This document shows positions 10,146-20,423 of a DNA stretch of 64,000 nucleotides, one piece after another. The notes under the pieces were generated by a model. It ran no database searches and was not told where the DNA came from. It saw only the letters and a program-made list of their open reading frames with translations. The stretch spans positions 1 through 64,000 of the forward strand of contig CANNZV010002595.1 in NCBI GenBank assembly GCA_947561585.1, read 5' to 3'. This stretch comes from Caprella mutica. Its lineage: Eukaryota > Arthropoda > Malacostraca > Amphipoda > Caprellidae. A program made the translations under genes and the position numbers. Position 1 is the first letter of the stretch. Each line of letters starts with the position of its first letter.

Positions 10146-12368
10146 TTAATTTGTTGTGAATTTTTCCAACTTAGTTAGATAATTTATATTGCTCGTTATC
10201 GTTTGATGTCCTAATTGAATTATAGCTTTGTTTTTTTTCACTTGTAATACTGTACCTGGTCCTATCCAATTTAATTGTAATTTATGTGTTTTTTGATGAT
10301 TTCTAATTAATACTCGATCACCTATCTGTATAATTTTGTCTTTTCGTGTCTTATTGTGGTAAATTATGCGTTTGTTTGATTGATTAATTATGTTAGCTCT
10401 TATCTGATCTTGAATAAATAGAGCTTGTCTGGCCTTGATTTTGACTATTGATTCTGATGTATCTAAATTGTAAATGTTATCCAAATTTTCTGCTTGAATA
10501 TTTGGAGATGTATCACGGCCAAAAAGAGCGTATGAGGGCGTATCCTTCAAGGTCAAATTGACCTGGTTGTTAATTGTGTTTTGGACAATATCGAGAAACA
10601 TGTCCCAATTATTGTGATCTACTGTGGCTACATAGAATCTTAATAATTTGTTAATTTTCTGGTTATTACGTTCACAAATTCCATTGGAATATGCTGAATA
10701 TGGTAATACCTCACATTTGTATATCTGATGTATTTCACTGAAAGTTCTAATTGCGTTAGACTTGAATTCTTTCGCACAATCCGACATTAACGTTTTGGGA
10801 TATCCACAACGACTAAATGTTTTACTTAGACAATCAATTACTGTGTTAGTTGATTTGTCAGCTACTGCGTGTAATTCGTTATATCTTGTCAACATACATG
10901 TTATTGATAAAATATATTTGTTGTTCGTGTCAGTTGTTATAAAAGGTCCAATAAAATCAAATGAAACTGTTTCAAATGGTGTATTAGCTACTGGGGCAGA
11001 CATTAATTTAATTGGTGTATCTAGACTTCCTTTAAGGATTTTGCAAACGTCACATCTTTTAATAAAAGATTCTATGACCGATCTTTCTTGAAAATGATAA
11101 TATTTTAGTCGAAATTGAAATAGCGTATGAGCTAAACCACAATGGGTGTTAAAATGTATTGAATTAATTACTAAATTGATCATTTCATTTGGTATAACAT
11201 AATTAACAATACTGGCTGCCCGAGTATCTATTTTCCGATGTCGATATAATATTCCGTCTAATATGAAAAATTCAGCTATGTTCCTAGATGTTCCTAATTG
11301 TTTTTTCTGTAATATATCCATTATTTCCTTACAAGCAAAGTCGTTTGACTGTGCAGTCTTTAGTCTGTTTAAAGTCCATGTTATGTCTTCGTGTTTAGGT
11401 ATGTAGTTCAGAAATGGTTTTTCTTTGTTGATTTTATACAATTTAGATGTATCTGATTCTTGTTCGTTTTCTGAGTCTGTTTCTGAGTCATTGTCATTGT
11501 CGTTAATAATTTGTGGTACATTTAGCTTAGCCCTCGATCTTGTGGTTGCTATATAATTTTCAATTGAATTACAACTTTCATTAGATGGTGTTAAAAGTTC
11601 ACAATCATCTATTGTTTCTTCCGTTAAAGGAGTTAATCTACTAAGGGTATCGGCTACCACATTTCTCTTACCTTCAAAATATTTGATGGTACATTCATAT
11701 GTGCTAGCCTCTATTGCCCACCTGGCTAAAGCCGTGTCTAATGGAAGTTTATTACCAAAAAATGCACATAAAGGTTTGTGATCAGTTAAAATGGTAATAG
11801 GATATCCTAGACATAGATATTGAAATTCCTTTAAAGCTAGATGTATTGCAAGAAACTCTTGTTTAGTCGTGGAGTACCTTTTTTGAGTAGAATTTAATGA
11901 TTTACTGAAATATGCTATGGGTCTTAATGTTTTGCTTTTGGTCGAATCTGGTTGTAGCAATGCTGCGCCAACTCCGATATTTGAGCTGTCAGTAAATAAA
12001 TAAAATGGTCTGGAATAATTTGGATGTGCTAAAACCGTATCTGATGTCAAAATATTTTTGAGTCTAGTGAAGCTAGCCTCACATTCGTCAGTCCAGTCAA
12101 ATTTAGTGTCCTTCCTTAATAGTCTATATAATGGGTCGGCTTTCTGACTAAATTTAGGTACGAACTTACGAAAATAATTCGCAAGCCCTAAAAATCGCTG
12201 AAGTTGTTTTACATCTGTTGGTCTAGATGCTTCTCTAAGTTTTTCGTTTTGGATACATCGGATGCCCTCAGTAGTGACTCGATGTCCAAGAAAATTAATT
12301 TCGTGTTTAAAGAATTCACACTTCTCTAATTTTAACCTCAAATGAGCGTCACGTAAATTCATTAGCAC
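10146..12368 (-). CDS. pol: Ty3 pol, 3' part: RT end, RNase H, integrase
   Basis: A 740-codon open frame. It starts just after the lost RT active site (thumb/connection, INFLGHRVTTEGI). RNase H follows, with FYLFTDSS (Asp ~127), the Glu near 171, TDHKP (Asp ~196) and VVADTLSR (Asp ~240). Then comes an acidic linker and integrase: an HHCC zinc-binding region (residues ~405-442, HFNTHCG … CDVC), the catalytic triad Asp471 (SFDFIGPF), Asp530 (MSDCAKEF) and Glu566 (GICERNNQ), and a GPY/F-like WIGPGTVLQV near the end. The order RT-RNase H-integrase defines the Ty3 class. The RNase H and integrase parts look intact, but they cannot be produced in frame with the 5' part in this copy. Confidence 0.92.
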   Translation of the reverse strand: MLMNLRDAHLRLKLEKCEFFKHEINFLGHRVTTEGIRCIQNEKLREASRPTDVKQLQRFLGLANYFRKFVPKFSQKADPLYRLLRKDTKFDWTDECEASFTRLKNILTSDTVLAHPNYSRPFYLFTDSSNIGVGAALLQPDSTKSKTLRPIAYFSKSLNSTQKRYSTTKQEFLAIHLALKEFQYLCLGYPITILTDHKPLCAFFGNKLPLDTALARWAIEASTYECTIKYFEGKRNVVADTLSRLTPLTEETIDDCELLTPSNESCNSIENYIATTRSRAKLNVPQIINDNDNDSETDSENEQESDTSKLYKINKEKPFLNYIPKHEDITWTLNRLKTAQSNDFACKEIMDILQKKQLGTSRNIAEFFILDGILYRHRKIDTRAASIVNYVIPNEMINLVINSIHFNTHCGLAHTLFQFRLKYYHFQERSVIESFIKRCDVCKILKGSLDTPIKLMSAPVANTPFETVSFDFIGPFITTDTNNKYILSITCMLTRYNELHAVADKSTNTVIDCLSKTFSRCGYPKTLMSDCAKEFKSNAIRTFSEIHQIYKCEVLPYSAYSNGICERNNQKINKLLRFYVATVDHNNWDMFLDIVQNTINNQVNLTLKDTPSYALFGRDTSPNIQAENLDNIYNLDTSESIVKIKARQALFIQDQIRANIINQSNKRIIYHNKTRKDKIIQIGDRVLIRNHQKTHKLQLNWIGPGTVLQVKKNKAIIQLGHQTITSNINYLTKLEKFTTN

Positions 12369-12420
12369 TTGGCCAATATCATTTAAATGTTGTTCATATG
12401 ATCGACTAAAAATTTGTCAT
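12369..12420 (-). pseudogene. RT active-site deletion and frameshift in Ty3 pol
   Basis: The upstream frame ends …FQAIMTNF then TAG. The downstream frame resumes with FSRSYEQHLND. The stretch that should carry the YxDD catalytic box, roughly twenty residues, is missing, and the join changes frame. Confidence 0.85.
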
Positions 12421-14499
12421 TATTGCTTGAAATACTTTTGGACTATTGACATAACCGAATGGTAGCTTTTTAAACTGCCACTTTTTACCATTTACCGCAA
12501 ATGCTGTAAGTTTTTTAGACTCCTCGGAGAGTTCCACCTGGTGAAATGCACTCCTCAGATCTAAACTAGAAAATATCTTTGATCCACCTAAAGATCCAAG
12601 CATGTGGTCAACCCTAGGTAACGGAAATCCTTGTATATGGACACACTTATTTAATGATCTGAAATCTATTACGGGTCGTATTTCCCCATTCTTTTTATGA
12701 ACAACGATAACCGGGAAGTTGTACTCGGACATTGAAGGTTCTATAGTTCCTTCCTTATACATTGACTTATTGACTTCTTCAAGTTGTTCTTGAAATTTAT
12801 GTGGTATGCGGTACGGCATCTTGTTTATCACTATATTAGGATCTTTCAATATTATTGTGTGTTTACATATACTAGTAGTCCCGATTTGTTCGTCCTTGAT
12901 CGTGATTACGTCTCTAAAGTCATTTAGTAACTGCGTCATTTTGTCTTCATACTCTGACATTCCACATGATATGTCAGCATTAACTAACCTTCTCGGTGCT
13001 GATGGCACTGTCTGAGAATTGTTTTCTACATCAGCACTTAATGTGCTGTCACGGCTTCTATCAGCGCTTCCGTCACGTGATATTTTACACTTCATATCTC
13101 GGTTGCCATGCGTTGTAACTAATGGCTCTCCATTAATTCCAACTGCATGTACCTTTGACTTTTCATAAATTAGTTCAGGGGTAACGTTTCGTTCAAATGG
13201 CTTTGGTTTTTCGTCACTCAACACGTTTCCTAACCTAGATTTATGAGTCCTATTATTTAAACACTCCGATATAGTCGCTATATTTACTTCGACTTGCTCT
13301 TCGTACGTCTGGAGTTTACCAACTATCATATTGTCCCGTAATATGATATCACTATCCGTCGGATTCATTACGAAAACTGGGCATATTGACACTTGATCTC
13401 CCTCTTTTTTTGTGTCTTCGACTTTTATTAGTGTTTCGGCTATCACTAAACCACTATTGAAACTTCTTTTAGCTATTATATAACTTCCTGCTTCGTTGTT
13501 TTTGACAAATCCATACAATATTTGTACGCTGTTTGCCTCAACGACTTGGCTATTTATATGAACATTTCCGTTCTTCTCGCGTTTTTTATTTTTATTCCTT
13601 GACTTCGTTTTTACCTCGGATTTCATAACCTCCGTTTGCCCTTTTTGTTGAGGTTTAAACCTTACTTTCGCAATACTACTGCGGTTGTTTGTTCGTTCGT
13701 TTATTTGTCTTATCAACGTTCTTCGTTTTGACCTATTTGAAGTAAGGACCAGCTCAGATATTAAGCAATCTGTGCTTACTAGTTCTTTAGTAGCTATTCT
13801 ACGTTTTTCCATAAACGGAATTTTTTCTTCACCTAATTTTAATATTTTCTTATCAAAATCAATTTGCGCGTTCGTTAACACGTCCCTTCCTAATATTACA
13901 TCATATGGTAAGCTGTTGTTGTTGATTAGTAAAGCGTTTACTGTTTGCTTACGTGATTTCGACATTAGTTCAAATTTTACTTCACCTTTTACTTCGGAAC
14001 GTCCGTTTATGCCTTTAATAGTTACGTTTGATTTTATTATGTCCTCGTGACTCGCCTTGTAATTAAAATTACGACTGTTTAAAATCGTTCTCTCGCTCCC
14101 TGAATCTATTAAAGCTTCCCAATCGAATTCTTTACTATGTAAAATTATCGTTGGCTTAGAAGTCCCTTTTATCGTATAATGACAGTCCCTCAATCCGCTT
14201 AATTCATCTTTATTTTTTACTAATTGGACTGTTATATATGTTTCGCTCATTTTTTTATCCTCAACGCTTAACTCTTCTTCTTTTAATAAATCGAACTTAT
14301 TTTTACATTCACAACTTGTGTTGAGTGACGATTTACCTTTGCTATTGAATTTAACGTGCACTGGATCTAATTTATTCATGTTCAATTCACATTCGTACAC
14401 GGAGCTACCGACCGTTTTCCCGTGAGACCTATCTTGTTTTTTACTTCTGTTTGTATTTACATGTTTTTGCGAAAATCCTTGGCCTGTTGAGCCCGACAT
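12406..14499 (-). CDS. pol: Ty3 pol, 5' part: protease and RT fingers/palm
   Basis: A 697-codon frame overlapping the end of gag by 43 nt in the -1 frame, so production as a gag-pol fusion by -1 frameshifting is likely. An aspartic protease lies around Asp132 (WEALIDSGSERTIL, DSG motif). A basic Lys/Arg-rich region spans about residues 270-320. The RT domain begins near residue 560 (YRIPHKFQEQ), with IRPVIDFRSLN and FSSLDLRSAFHQ carrying the first catalytic Asp and LPFGYVNSP after it. It stops at TAG just before the catalytic YxDD box. Confidence 0.92.
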   Translation of the reverse strand: MSGSTGQGFSQKHVNTNRSKKQDRSHGKTVGSSVYECELNMNKLDPVHVKFNSKGKSSLNTSCECKNKFDLLKEEELSVEDKKMSETYITVQLVKNKDELSGLRDCHYTIKGTSKPTIILHSKEFDWEALIDSGSERTILNSRNFNYKASHEDIIKSNVTIKGINGRSEVKGEVKFELMSKSRKQTVNALLINNNSLPYDVILGRDVLTNAQIDFDKKILKLGEEKIPFMEKRRIATKELVSTDCLISELVLTSNRSKRRTLIRQINERTNNRSSIAKVRFKPQQKGQTEVMKSEVKTKSRNKNKKREKNGNVHINSQVVEANSVQILYGFVKNNEAGSYIIAKRSFNSGLVIAETLIKVEDTKKEGDQVSICPVFVMNPTDSDIILRDNMIVGKLQTYEEQVEVNIATISECLNNRTHKSRLGNVLSDEKPKPFERNVTPELIYEKSKVHAVGINGEPLVTTHGNRDMKCKISRDGSADRSRDSTLSADVENNSQTVPSAPRRLVNADISCGMSEYEDKMTQLLNDFRDVITIKDEQIGTTSICKHTIILKDPNIVINKMPYRIPHKFQEQLEEVNKSMYKEGTIEPSMSEYNFPVIVVHKKNGEIRPVIDFRSLNKCVHIQGFPLPRVDHMLGSLGGSKIFSSLDLRSAFHQVELSEESKKLTAFAVNGKKWQFKKLPFGYVNSPKVFQAIMTNF

Positions 14500-15524
14500 T
14501 CTCTACCTATATGTCCTATTTTGTTGCACCGGTAGCACTTAATTGTACCACTGTTGCTGTGAGGGGTAAGGGTAGGGTGGGGGATATTAGTGTTGTGTAC
14601 GTATGCTCTGCCTGTGGGATTGTATTTGTATCTACTTCTGCGTGCATACCTACCTGCTGTTCCTGTTCCTCTATTTCTTGTGTCATAAGTGTAATATGCT
14701 TCTGTATCTTCTAGCATATCCTCGTGAAAATTGCCTTGATTCTCACCCTCGGGTTTTTCTATCAAAAAAGTTTCTGTGTCATTGAAATTCTTCTTTGGTA
14801 TTAGAATTTTTTTATCATGTGGCAAAGATCTTATTTTCTTCGTTGTAGCAGACAGTAAATTAGCTGTTGTCTTAAAAGGACCTTCAACGACTCCTTTGAT
14901 GATACTGGGGTTGATCTGTGGACCCAATATCGTTAAATACATTGATGTATTCATGAGATCTTTTGCGTGATTTTTTAATTTGCGTGTGAATGATTCATCA
15001 CTTTCAGTTGCTGTCCTTATTGGAAATTGGGCGTTCATTGTGTCGTCATTTAATATAAAATCCGTGACTTCGCCTATCTTTTCTAATGTACTTAAGATGT
15101 CACTGGCAGCTGTATTCTCGTCCTTCAATTTATTTGTGTATAATTCATGACATACACTGTAGATATCCTTGCTGTCTTTCTGCACATATATGTCTTCTAG
15201 TACCGTGCATATCTCTTGGTATGTGCTATCTTTAAATGTTTTACCGTTAACAACGTTATTAACAGTAATTTGAAAATCTCCTAGCTTGCAATCAGCGCTC
15301 CTGAAAAGGATCTTCTTTTTTTCTGCGTCATCTTTATCCCCTAAGCTGGATATATGATTATTTAATAGGCTGAGATGCTGACGAAACGTGTTCTTCTCCT
15401 CGAAAGCTGGATCCTCTGGCCTTCTTCTTCCCCTGAATATCGGCAATGAATCCGAATTTATGATCGTCGTACTCCTACTTTTAATTATCTCCTGGAGTTG
15501 AGCTTGTGTTAATTCAACCGACAT
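14457..15524 (-). CDS. gag: Ty3 gag
   Basis: A 355-residue capsid/nucleocapsid polyprotein. The N-terminal two thirds are helical and charged, without a motif I can name by sequence. A basic Arg/Tyr-rich stretch (YARRSRYKYN) precedes a CCHC zinc knuckle at residues about 330-343 (CYRCNKIGHIGREC). The ATG at 15524 is preceded on the - strand by C-rich DNA. The frame is uninterrupted. Confidence 0.9.
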   Translation of the reverse strand: MSVELTQAQLQEIIKSRSTTIINSDSLPIFRGRRRPEDPAFEEKNTFRQHLSLLNNHISSLGDKDDAEKKKILFRSADCKLGDFQITVNNVVNGKTFKDSTYQEICTVLEDIYVQKDSKDIYSVCHELYTNKLKDENTAASDILSTLEKIGEVTDFILNDDTMNAQFPIRTATESDESFTRKLKNHAKDLMNTSMYLTILGPQINPSIIKGVVEGPFKTTANLLSATTKKIRSLPHDKKILIPKKNFNDTETFLIEKPEGENQGNFHEDMLEDTEAYYTYDTRNRGTGTAGRYARRSRYKYNPTGRAYVHNTNIPHPTLTPHSNSGTIKCYRCNKIGHIGRECRAQQAKDFRKNM

Positions 15525-15526
15525 TT

Positions 15527-15580
15527 TGGGGGGTTGTTTTGGGGGGTGTTTTGGGGGGTGATTTGGGGGGTGTTTTGGGT
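15527..15580 (+). promoter_or_regulatory. Five-run G-rich tract beside the gag start
   Basis: Four runs of five to six G plus a shorter one, separated by TTGTTTT or TGTTTT-like linkers, on the strand opposite the element transcript. It has G-quadruplex potential in DNA, while the element RNA carries C-runs here. Confidence 0.5.
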
Positions 15581-17080
15581 TGTTTAGTTTTCTGTACTCT
15601 GGGTTTAGTTCGTCTTCCAGATCTAAGTTCTACAGCCTCAGCGTTAATCGCTTCGTCCTCTGAGGTTGGCATGTGTTTCCTATCCTAATGAAGTGTTATT
15701 GTGTACTTAAACAAGTGTAATGCACGTGTAATCACTTATTATGAAAAAAAAAAGAAGAAAAAATAATAGGCTATCCAAAAAAAAATAATCCATCAAACAT
15801 TAAAAAATTATCATTCAAATAATAAATAATAAATGAAATATAATTTAATATAGAGCAATATTTGTTAAATCAATAATATAAAATATTTATACTACCTTTC
15901 AATTAATAACGACACACAGCAAAGCTAAAAGAAATGCATGCACACATACATCTATAATTATAACTGCTGCAGTAATGATTAATTACCTTCTGCTTATTGC
16001 TTATTCATCAACACAATTCTTGACTGAACAGAACAGATTATTTCACCACTGACTAAGGTCTAACACTTAGATCTTACTCCGACCGCTTCAGAAATGAGAC
16101 TGAAATTGCAAGGATGACATTTAGATATATGTTATACTCAACTTCGGTTCCATGTACAGTGGGTCCCGCTTATCAGGTTTTGTCGTTGATTTTTGCTCTG
16201 ATGTTAACTGTTATAATGTTAACTGAATGTTCACTGAGCGTTGTGCACTGTATGTTATGCACTGTATGTTAACTGAATGTTCACTGAATGTTAAAACTTC
16301 ACTGAATGTTGAATGATCACTGAATGTTGAATGATCACTGAATGTTGAATGATCACTGAATGTTGAATGATCACTGAATGTTGAATGATCACTGAATGTT
16401 GAATGATCACTGAATGTTGAATGATCACTGAATGTTGAATGATCACTGAATGTTGAATGATCACTGAATGTTGAATGATCACTGAATGTTGAATGATCAC
16501 TGAATGTTGAATGATCACTGAATGTTGAATGATCACTGAATGTTGCAGTTTGAATAAATACTTTTCAGATGTAGTATTTAAACAAATTAGACTCTCAATT
16601 TCTGGTTGATTTACGGCTTTTTTGCATGTTGTTTATAATCGAATGTTTTCCATCACCATTCGTCAACGTGCAACGCTTAACCCATTAATGTCGCTTCCTC
16701 CCTCCGTGTTTTCCAGTTTCTTCCAAAATTTTCCAGAATTTTCCAGAATTTCCAGAATTTTTTTTTTTTCAGACTGGTCAGTCTTGTTGATTGTCTCTGC
16801 TCATTCAAATTTCAAATTAGGCCATCTGTACTCTCCTTATCCTTCCGATAATTTTCGAGATGCCTTTTGCTTGACCTTGAGTTGAATTATCTTTATACTT
16901 TATCACAAAAACTGAACACCTTAATTGGGTCGTACCTTCATATAGGGTCGCAAAACCCGGTCTTGCTGTAATCAAATACTCTCCAATCAGATGGTTAACT
17001 TAGTTTTTGGTAAATTACAAAGCTTTCAATCTTTTACTTTAGTAATTGAATTTCCGCACATTAAATTCGAATTACTTAAT
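15581..17080 (-). other. Ty3 5' leader between primer site and gag
   Basis: About 1.5 kb with no supported gene. It contains A-rich DNA at 15740-15900, an 18-bp minisatellite and a T-rich block near 16756. Confidence 0.6.
16303..16543. repeat. 18-bp minisatellite in Ty3 leader (TGAATGTTGAATGATCAC), ~13 copies
   Basis: Nearly perfect units, each containing TGATCA. Diverged half-units precede it from about 16200. Open frames through it are artefacts. Confidence 0.95.
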
Positions 17081-17082
17081 CA

Positions 17083-17101
17083 CGCACCATACGGCCACCA
17101 A
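17083..17101 (-). promoter_or_regulatory. Putative tRNA primer-binding site of Ty3 element
   Basis: Immediately inside the 5' LTR the - strand reads TTGGTGGCCGTATGGTGCG. The TGG matches the CCA end of a tRNA. The tRNA species is not identified. Confidence 0.6.
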
Positions 17102-17546
17102 TGTGACGTCTTTTAGTTTACTTCCTTATAACGTCTCAGTGTATGGGCTCTAAGTGATTAGGATCCTACTCTTATAGTATTTTTAGATTCCTTTCTCTTT
17201 ATATATCTCTTTCTACTAAATACTCATGGTACCATGCCCTAGAACCACCTTGCCACTATGGTTCCGACCTCAGGCCTCTGGTCCAAGCTTAACTGTATTT
17301 AAGGGTAATAATGGTAAAGTAATTAACACTTAAAGAGATTATATTCATTGGTCAAGCACATGTTATTACAAATAATATCTCCTCTAGAACGCTCGCAAGT
17401 TAAGGTCTCAAATAACTACGAACAGGAGATAAGGTGTGTAGCTCACGAGAGCGAATCGGTAACTAACTTGACTGTCACTTACTTACAATCATATAGGTTC
17501 GTGATGATAGTAATGCATACACAATTGCTGTGTTTGCTTTACCACA
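17102..17546 (-). repeat. 5' LTR of Ty3 element
   Basis: 445 bp, the same length as the 3' LTR. Followed on the + strand by the AAAC target duplication. Confidence 0.97.
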
Positions 17547-18592
17547 AAACTGAAAAGGCAGCCAGTTTAGCAACTCCAGTTACTAGAGATGGGAAAAGAT
17601 GCTTACCATTTACATCAGATCTAATAGGAGAGGAAAGTCTTCTTGCTGAAGCCGACAGAATTATTAAGGAAATGGATGTTACATATACTAGAGTGCCTAA
17701 CATGAGTCCCCCGAAAAATCATCCTACCTTCCAGATCAGCACTATAGGAAAGGTATCCTCATATCTATCTGCAGATCCATGTACGCAAAAGTTACAAGGC
17801 GTGGAAGATATCCAGAGTGCACTGGACATTCCAGACAAGCACTTTGTGGACAATGACACGAAGACTCGTTCTGAATTAAAGAAACAGCTAGAGTTACATC
17901 ATATGATTGACTCAATAGGTGCACTCCTTAAAAATGCAACAGATTGGGTTCGCATGGAAAATGCACAACAGGTGTTGCATGACTTGGGCCAACTTCATCA
18001 TTTTATTGAGTTGATAAAATCCCGCTTGTTGCCCGATATAAAAGTGGCAACCAATAATGCAGTCAAAGCAAGACTTAATTTGAGAATGAACATGAGCAAA
18101 CGGATTGGAGAAGGAGTGATTCAACAAAAATTATTGCCTTCAGACATATTTGTTCCTCAAATCTTTCCGCTCAAGGTAGCTAAAGAGGCATCAGAAATCC
18201 TCAAAACTTTACCTATGTATGCACAAGCGGAAGCTATAGCTCCTAAAAAAACGGATCCAACAAAACGGGTTTATTCTAAGACCATCTTACTCCCCTCGGT
18301 CAGAGAATCCAAAATAGATTCTAAAGCAACCTCAAAGAGGGATCAACATAGAAGACGGCCATTATCTGCCCCACCAGGATCCCATATATCAATGAAGGAT
18401 TTTGCAAATTCGAAAAGGCAGTTCTCACAAGGTTCGAGCTATCACGACAGAGTTCAGTCCAGATCACGTAGTATGGGTGGTAGAGGCAGAGGATCATCCA
18501 ACTCTCGAATGGATGATCGTGTTTTTCCCAGATCAAAGGCAAACCAACTGCCACATACAGCTAAAGGGAGAGGATCAGGTTATAGACACTGA
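17547..18592 (+). CDS. DIRS gag-like ORF1, 3' part
   Basis: Continuation of the ORF interrupted at 7609. Across the AAAC duplication the codons rejoin as …HKQ/TEKAAS… without frame change. It begins TEKAASLATPVTRDGKRCLPF, has a predicted helical middle (ATDWVRMENAQQVLHDLGQL), a lysine-rich stretch, and a C-terminal Arg/Ser/Gly-rich tail (SRSRSMGGRGRGSSNSRM) typical of nucleic-acid binding in gag. It stops at TGA 18590-18592. Its last ~190 nt overlap the RT ORF in the +1 frame. Confidence 0.8.
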
Positions 18593-20423
18593 AGAATATC
18601 CAGGAGCACGGTTGTTACACCATCAGCAAGAATGGAAAGGAGCACCAAAGAGCATAAGAACGATAATAAAAAGAGGTCTACATTGGAGTTGGATAAAATC
18701 CCCACCACTTCTCAACTTTCCGATTCCAATCAGAGGTCACCAAGATCTCGACAACGAAGTTCAAGCGCTCCTTCTGAAAGGAGCCATCATAGAGGTGCCT
18801 TTTCAACCGTGTTTCCTTTCAAAAATTTTCAGTGTTCAGAAGAACAATGGCGGAAAGAGAATAATTATAGACCTGTCTTCACTAAACAAGTACATTCGGA
18901 ATCAACCTTTCAAAATGACGAATCATGCGACGTTGGCATCGGTAATGACGATTCCAACTTGTACAGCCTCCCTGGATCTGAAAGATGCATATTTTCACAT
19001 TCCCATAAGAAACTCGCTTCAGAAATTCCTTGCGTTCAGTCACAATTTGAAGCTGTACTTTTTCAGAGCAATGCCTTTTGGACTAAACGTTGCTCCTCAA
19101 GTATTCACGAAAATCATGCGTTGGCCGTTATCCCTCTTACACCAGGAAGGTGTTCAGGTACTTGCTTACCTAGACGACTGGATTACTTGGGGCTGCAGTC
19201 ATCAAGATGTTTTAAACAACATTCACAAGATCTGCCAATTGATGTCCAAACTAGGGTTTCTGATAAATTACGAGAAGTCTCAGACAACACCGTCAATGGA
19301 TCTCACATGGCTGGGGATAAGATGGTTAACACAGTCGGGACACTGGGATGTAACAGTCGATCTCAAGAACAGCATCAACGAAGAAGCAAAAAAGTTTCTG
19401 AAATCTCCTTTCATCACAAGAAGACGTTGGGAGAAGTTCTTGGGCAAATTAGCCTTCCTCGGTCAGATCCACAAGAACCTCAAACCAACAATTGCAGCTT
19501 TGAACAAACCTGGGAGTCTAGCCCCAGTATCATGCAGAGATCAGAAGATCCTGCTACCTCGAACTCTACGCAAACAAATACAATGTTGGACCAGTTCAGA
19601 AATATTTCCTCACCCGACGAGATTCTTACAGCAGAATCAAAACTTGACTATGTGGACGGATGCGTCCTTATCGGGCTGGGGAGCGCATACAGACAAACAC
19701 CAGTATTGTCAAGGGATTTGGTCCATGCAGGAAATAGGCCTACACATAAATCTACTAGAAGTCATGGCTGTAGAGATGGCAATACGAGCATTGAAAGTGA
19801 GTGGTGTTCACATAACATTAATGATAGACAACGAGGTAGCAAAAGCTACAATAAACAAATTAAGGGCAAAAACTCCTCAGCTGCTTGCCAAGATACAACA
19901 ATTGGCGAATCTAATAGAAAAACAGAACGTAACCATAACTGCTCATCGAATTCCGTCAGCCATGAATTCAATAGCAGATTCTCTCAGCAGGAATCACTCA
20001 ATTACAACAGAGTGGTCACTACCCAAACACATATTCAGGAAGATAGTAGAGTGGAGAGGGCCATTTCAAGTGGACCTAATGGCTACCCATCTCAACAATC
20101 AACTTCCTGTATTCGTATCACCACAGCCTCACCCAAGGGCTTACGCAACAGAAGTATTATCAGTAGACTGGAATCAGTGGGAACAAATTTACCTATTCCC
20201 CCCGAAGAAGTTTATACCAAAGATACTTCCCAAGCTGTTGACCTACAGGAATCACGGAGTACTAGTAGCCCCGTGGTTACCCAGTGCACCATGGTTCCCA
20301 GCTCTTCTACAACGGTGCAAAGGTCATCTCCACATTCTAAGCCAACTAGAGCAAACAGTTCAAGGTTGCGTTATCAGAAACGCCTCTTCCGCCTACGAAC
20401 GATGGACCGCGTTCAATTTCTGA
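18402..20423 (+). CDS. DIRS ORF2: reverse transcriptase, RNase H and methyltransferase-like domain
   Basis: A 673-codon frame overlapping gag and, by 22 nt, the recombinase ORF, which is the usual compact DIRS arrangement. RT motifs: KIFSVQKNNGGKRIIIDLSSL (residues ~141-161), ASLDLKDAYFHIP (first catalytic Asp ~192), MPFGLNVAPQ and the YLDD box (~256-259). RNase H: MWTDASLSGWGAH (~417-429), INLLEV, MIDNEVAKA, IADSLSR. The C-terminal region with FQVDLMATHLNNQLPVFVS, LSVDWNQW and LFPPKKFIPKIL resembles the DAM-like methyltransferase domain of DIRS elements. The frame is intact. The exact start is uncertain because several ATGs precede the RT domain. Confidence 0.9.
   Translation: MQIRKGSSHKVRAITTEFSPDHVVWVVEAEDHPTLEWMIVFFPDQRQTNCHIQLKGEDQVIDTEEYPGARLLHHQQEWKGAPKSIRTIIKRGLHWSWIKSPPLLNFPIPIRGHQDLDNEVQALLLKGAIIEVPFQPCFLSKIFSVQKNNGGKRIIIDLSSLNKYIRNQPFKMTNHATLASVMTIPTCTASLDLKDAYFHIPIRNSLQKFLAFSHNLKLYFFRAMPFGLNVAPQVFTKIMRWPLSLLHQEGVQVLAYLDDWITWGCSHQDVLNNIHKICQLMSKLGFLINYEKSQTTPSMDLTWLGIRWLTQSGHWDVTVDLKNSINEEAKKFLKSPFITRRRWEKFLGKLAFLGQIHKNLKPTIAALNKPGSLAPVSCRDQKILLPRTLRKQIQCWTSSEIFPHPTRFLQQNQNLTMWTDASLSGWGAHTDKHQYCQGIWSMQEIGLHINLLEVMAVEMAIRALKVSGVHITLMIDNEVAKATINKLRAKTPQLLAKIQQLANLIEKQNVTITAHRIPSAMNSIADSLSRNHSITTEWSLPKHIFRKIVEWRGPFQVDLMATHLNNQLPVFVSPQPHPRAYATEVLSVDWNQWEQIYLFPPKKFIPKILPKLLTYRNHGVLVAPWLPSAPWFPALLQRCKGHLHILSQLEQTVQGCVIRNASSAYERWTAFNF

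Larger units (their letters stand above)
7610..17546 (-). mobile_element. Ty3/mdg4-type LTR retrotransposon inserted in DIRS gag
   Basis: A 9,937-bp element bounded by two direct 445-bp LTRs with TG…CA ends and a 4-bp AAAC target duplication (7606-7609 and 17547-17550). It is transcribed on the - strand: 5' LTR at 17546-17102, primer site, leader with an 18-bp minisatellite, gag, pol (protease, RT, RNase H, integrase), a small third ORF, purine tract and 3' LTR. Removing the element and one AAAC restores the DIRS gag frame. The LTRs differ at three positions in 445, all transitions, so insertion is recent. The copy is defective because the RT active-site segment is missing. Confidence 0.97.

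Noticed and set aside
17348..17546. N-terminal 66 codons of the frame running into DIRS gag
   Set aside because: This part is LTR sequence; the same frame appears in the other LTR at 7856-8054.
18632..20401. 590-codon extension upstream of the recombinase ATG
   Set aside because: Shadow of the RT frame; Ser/Gln/Asn-rich composition without domains.
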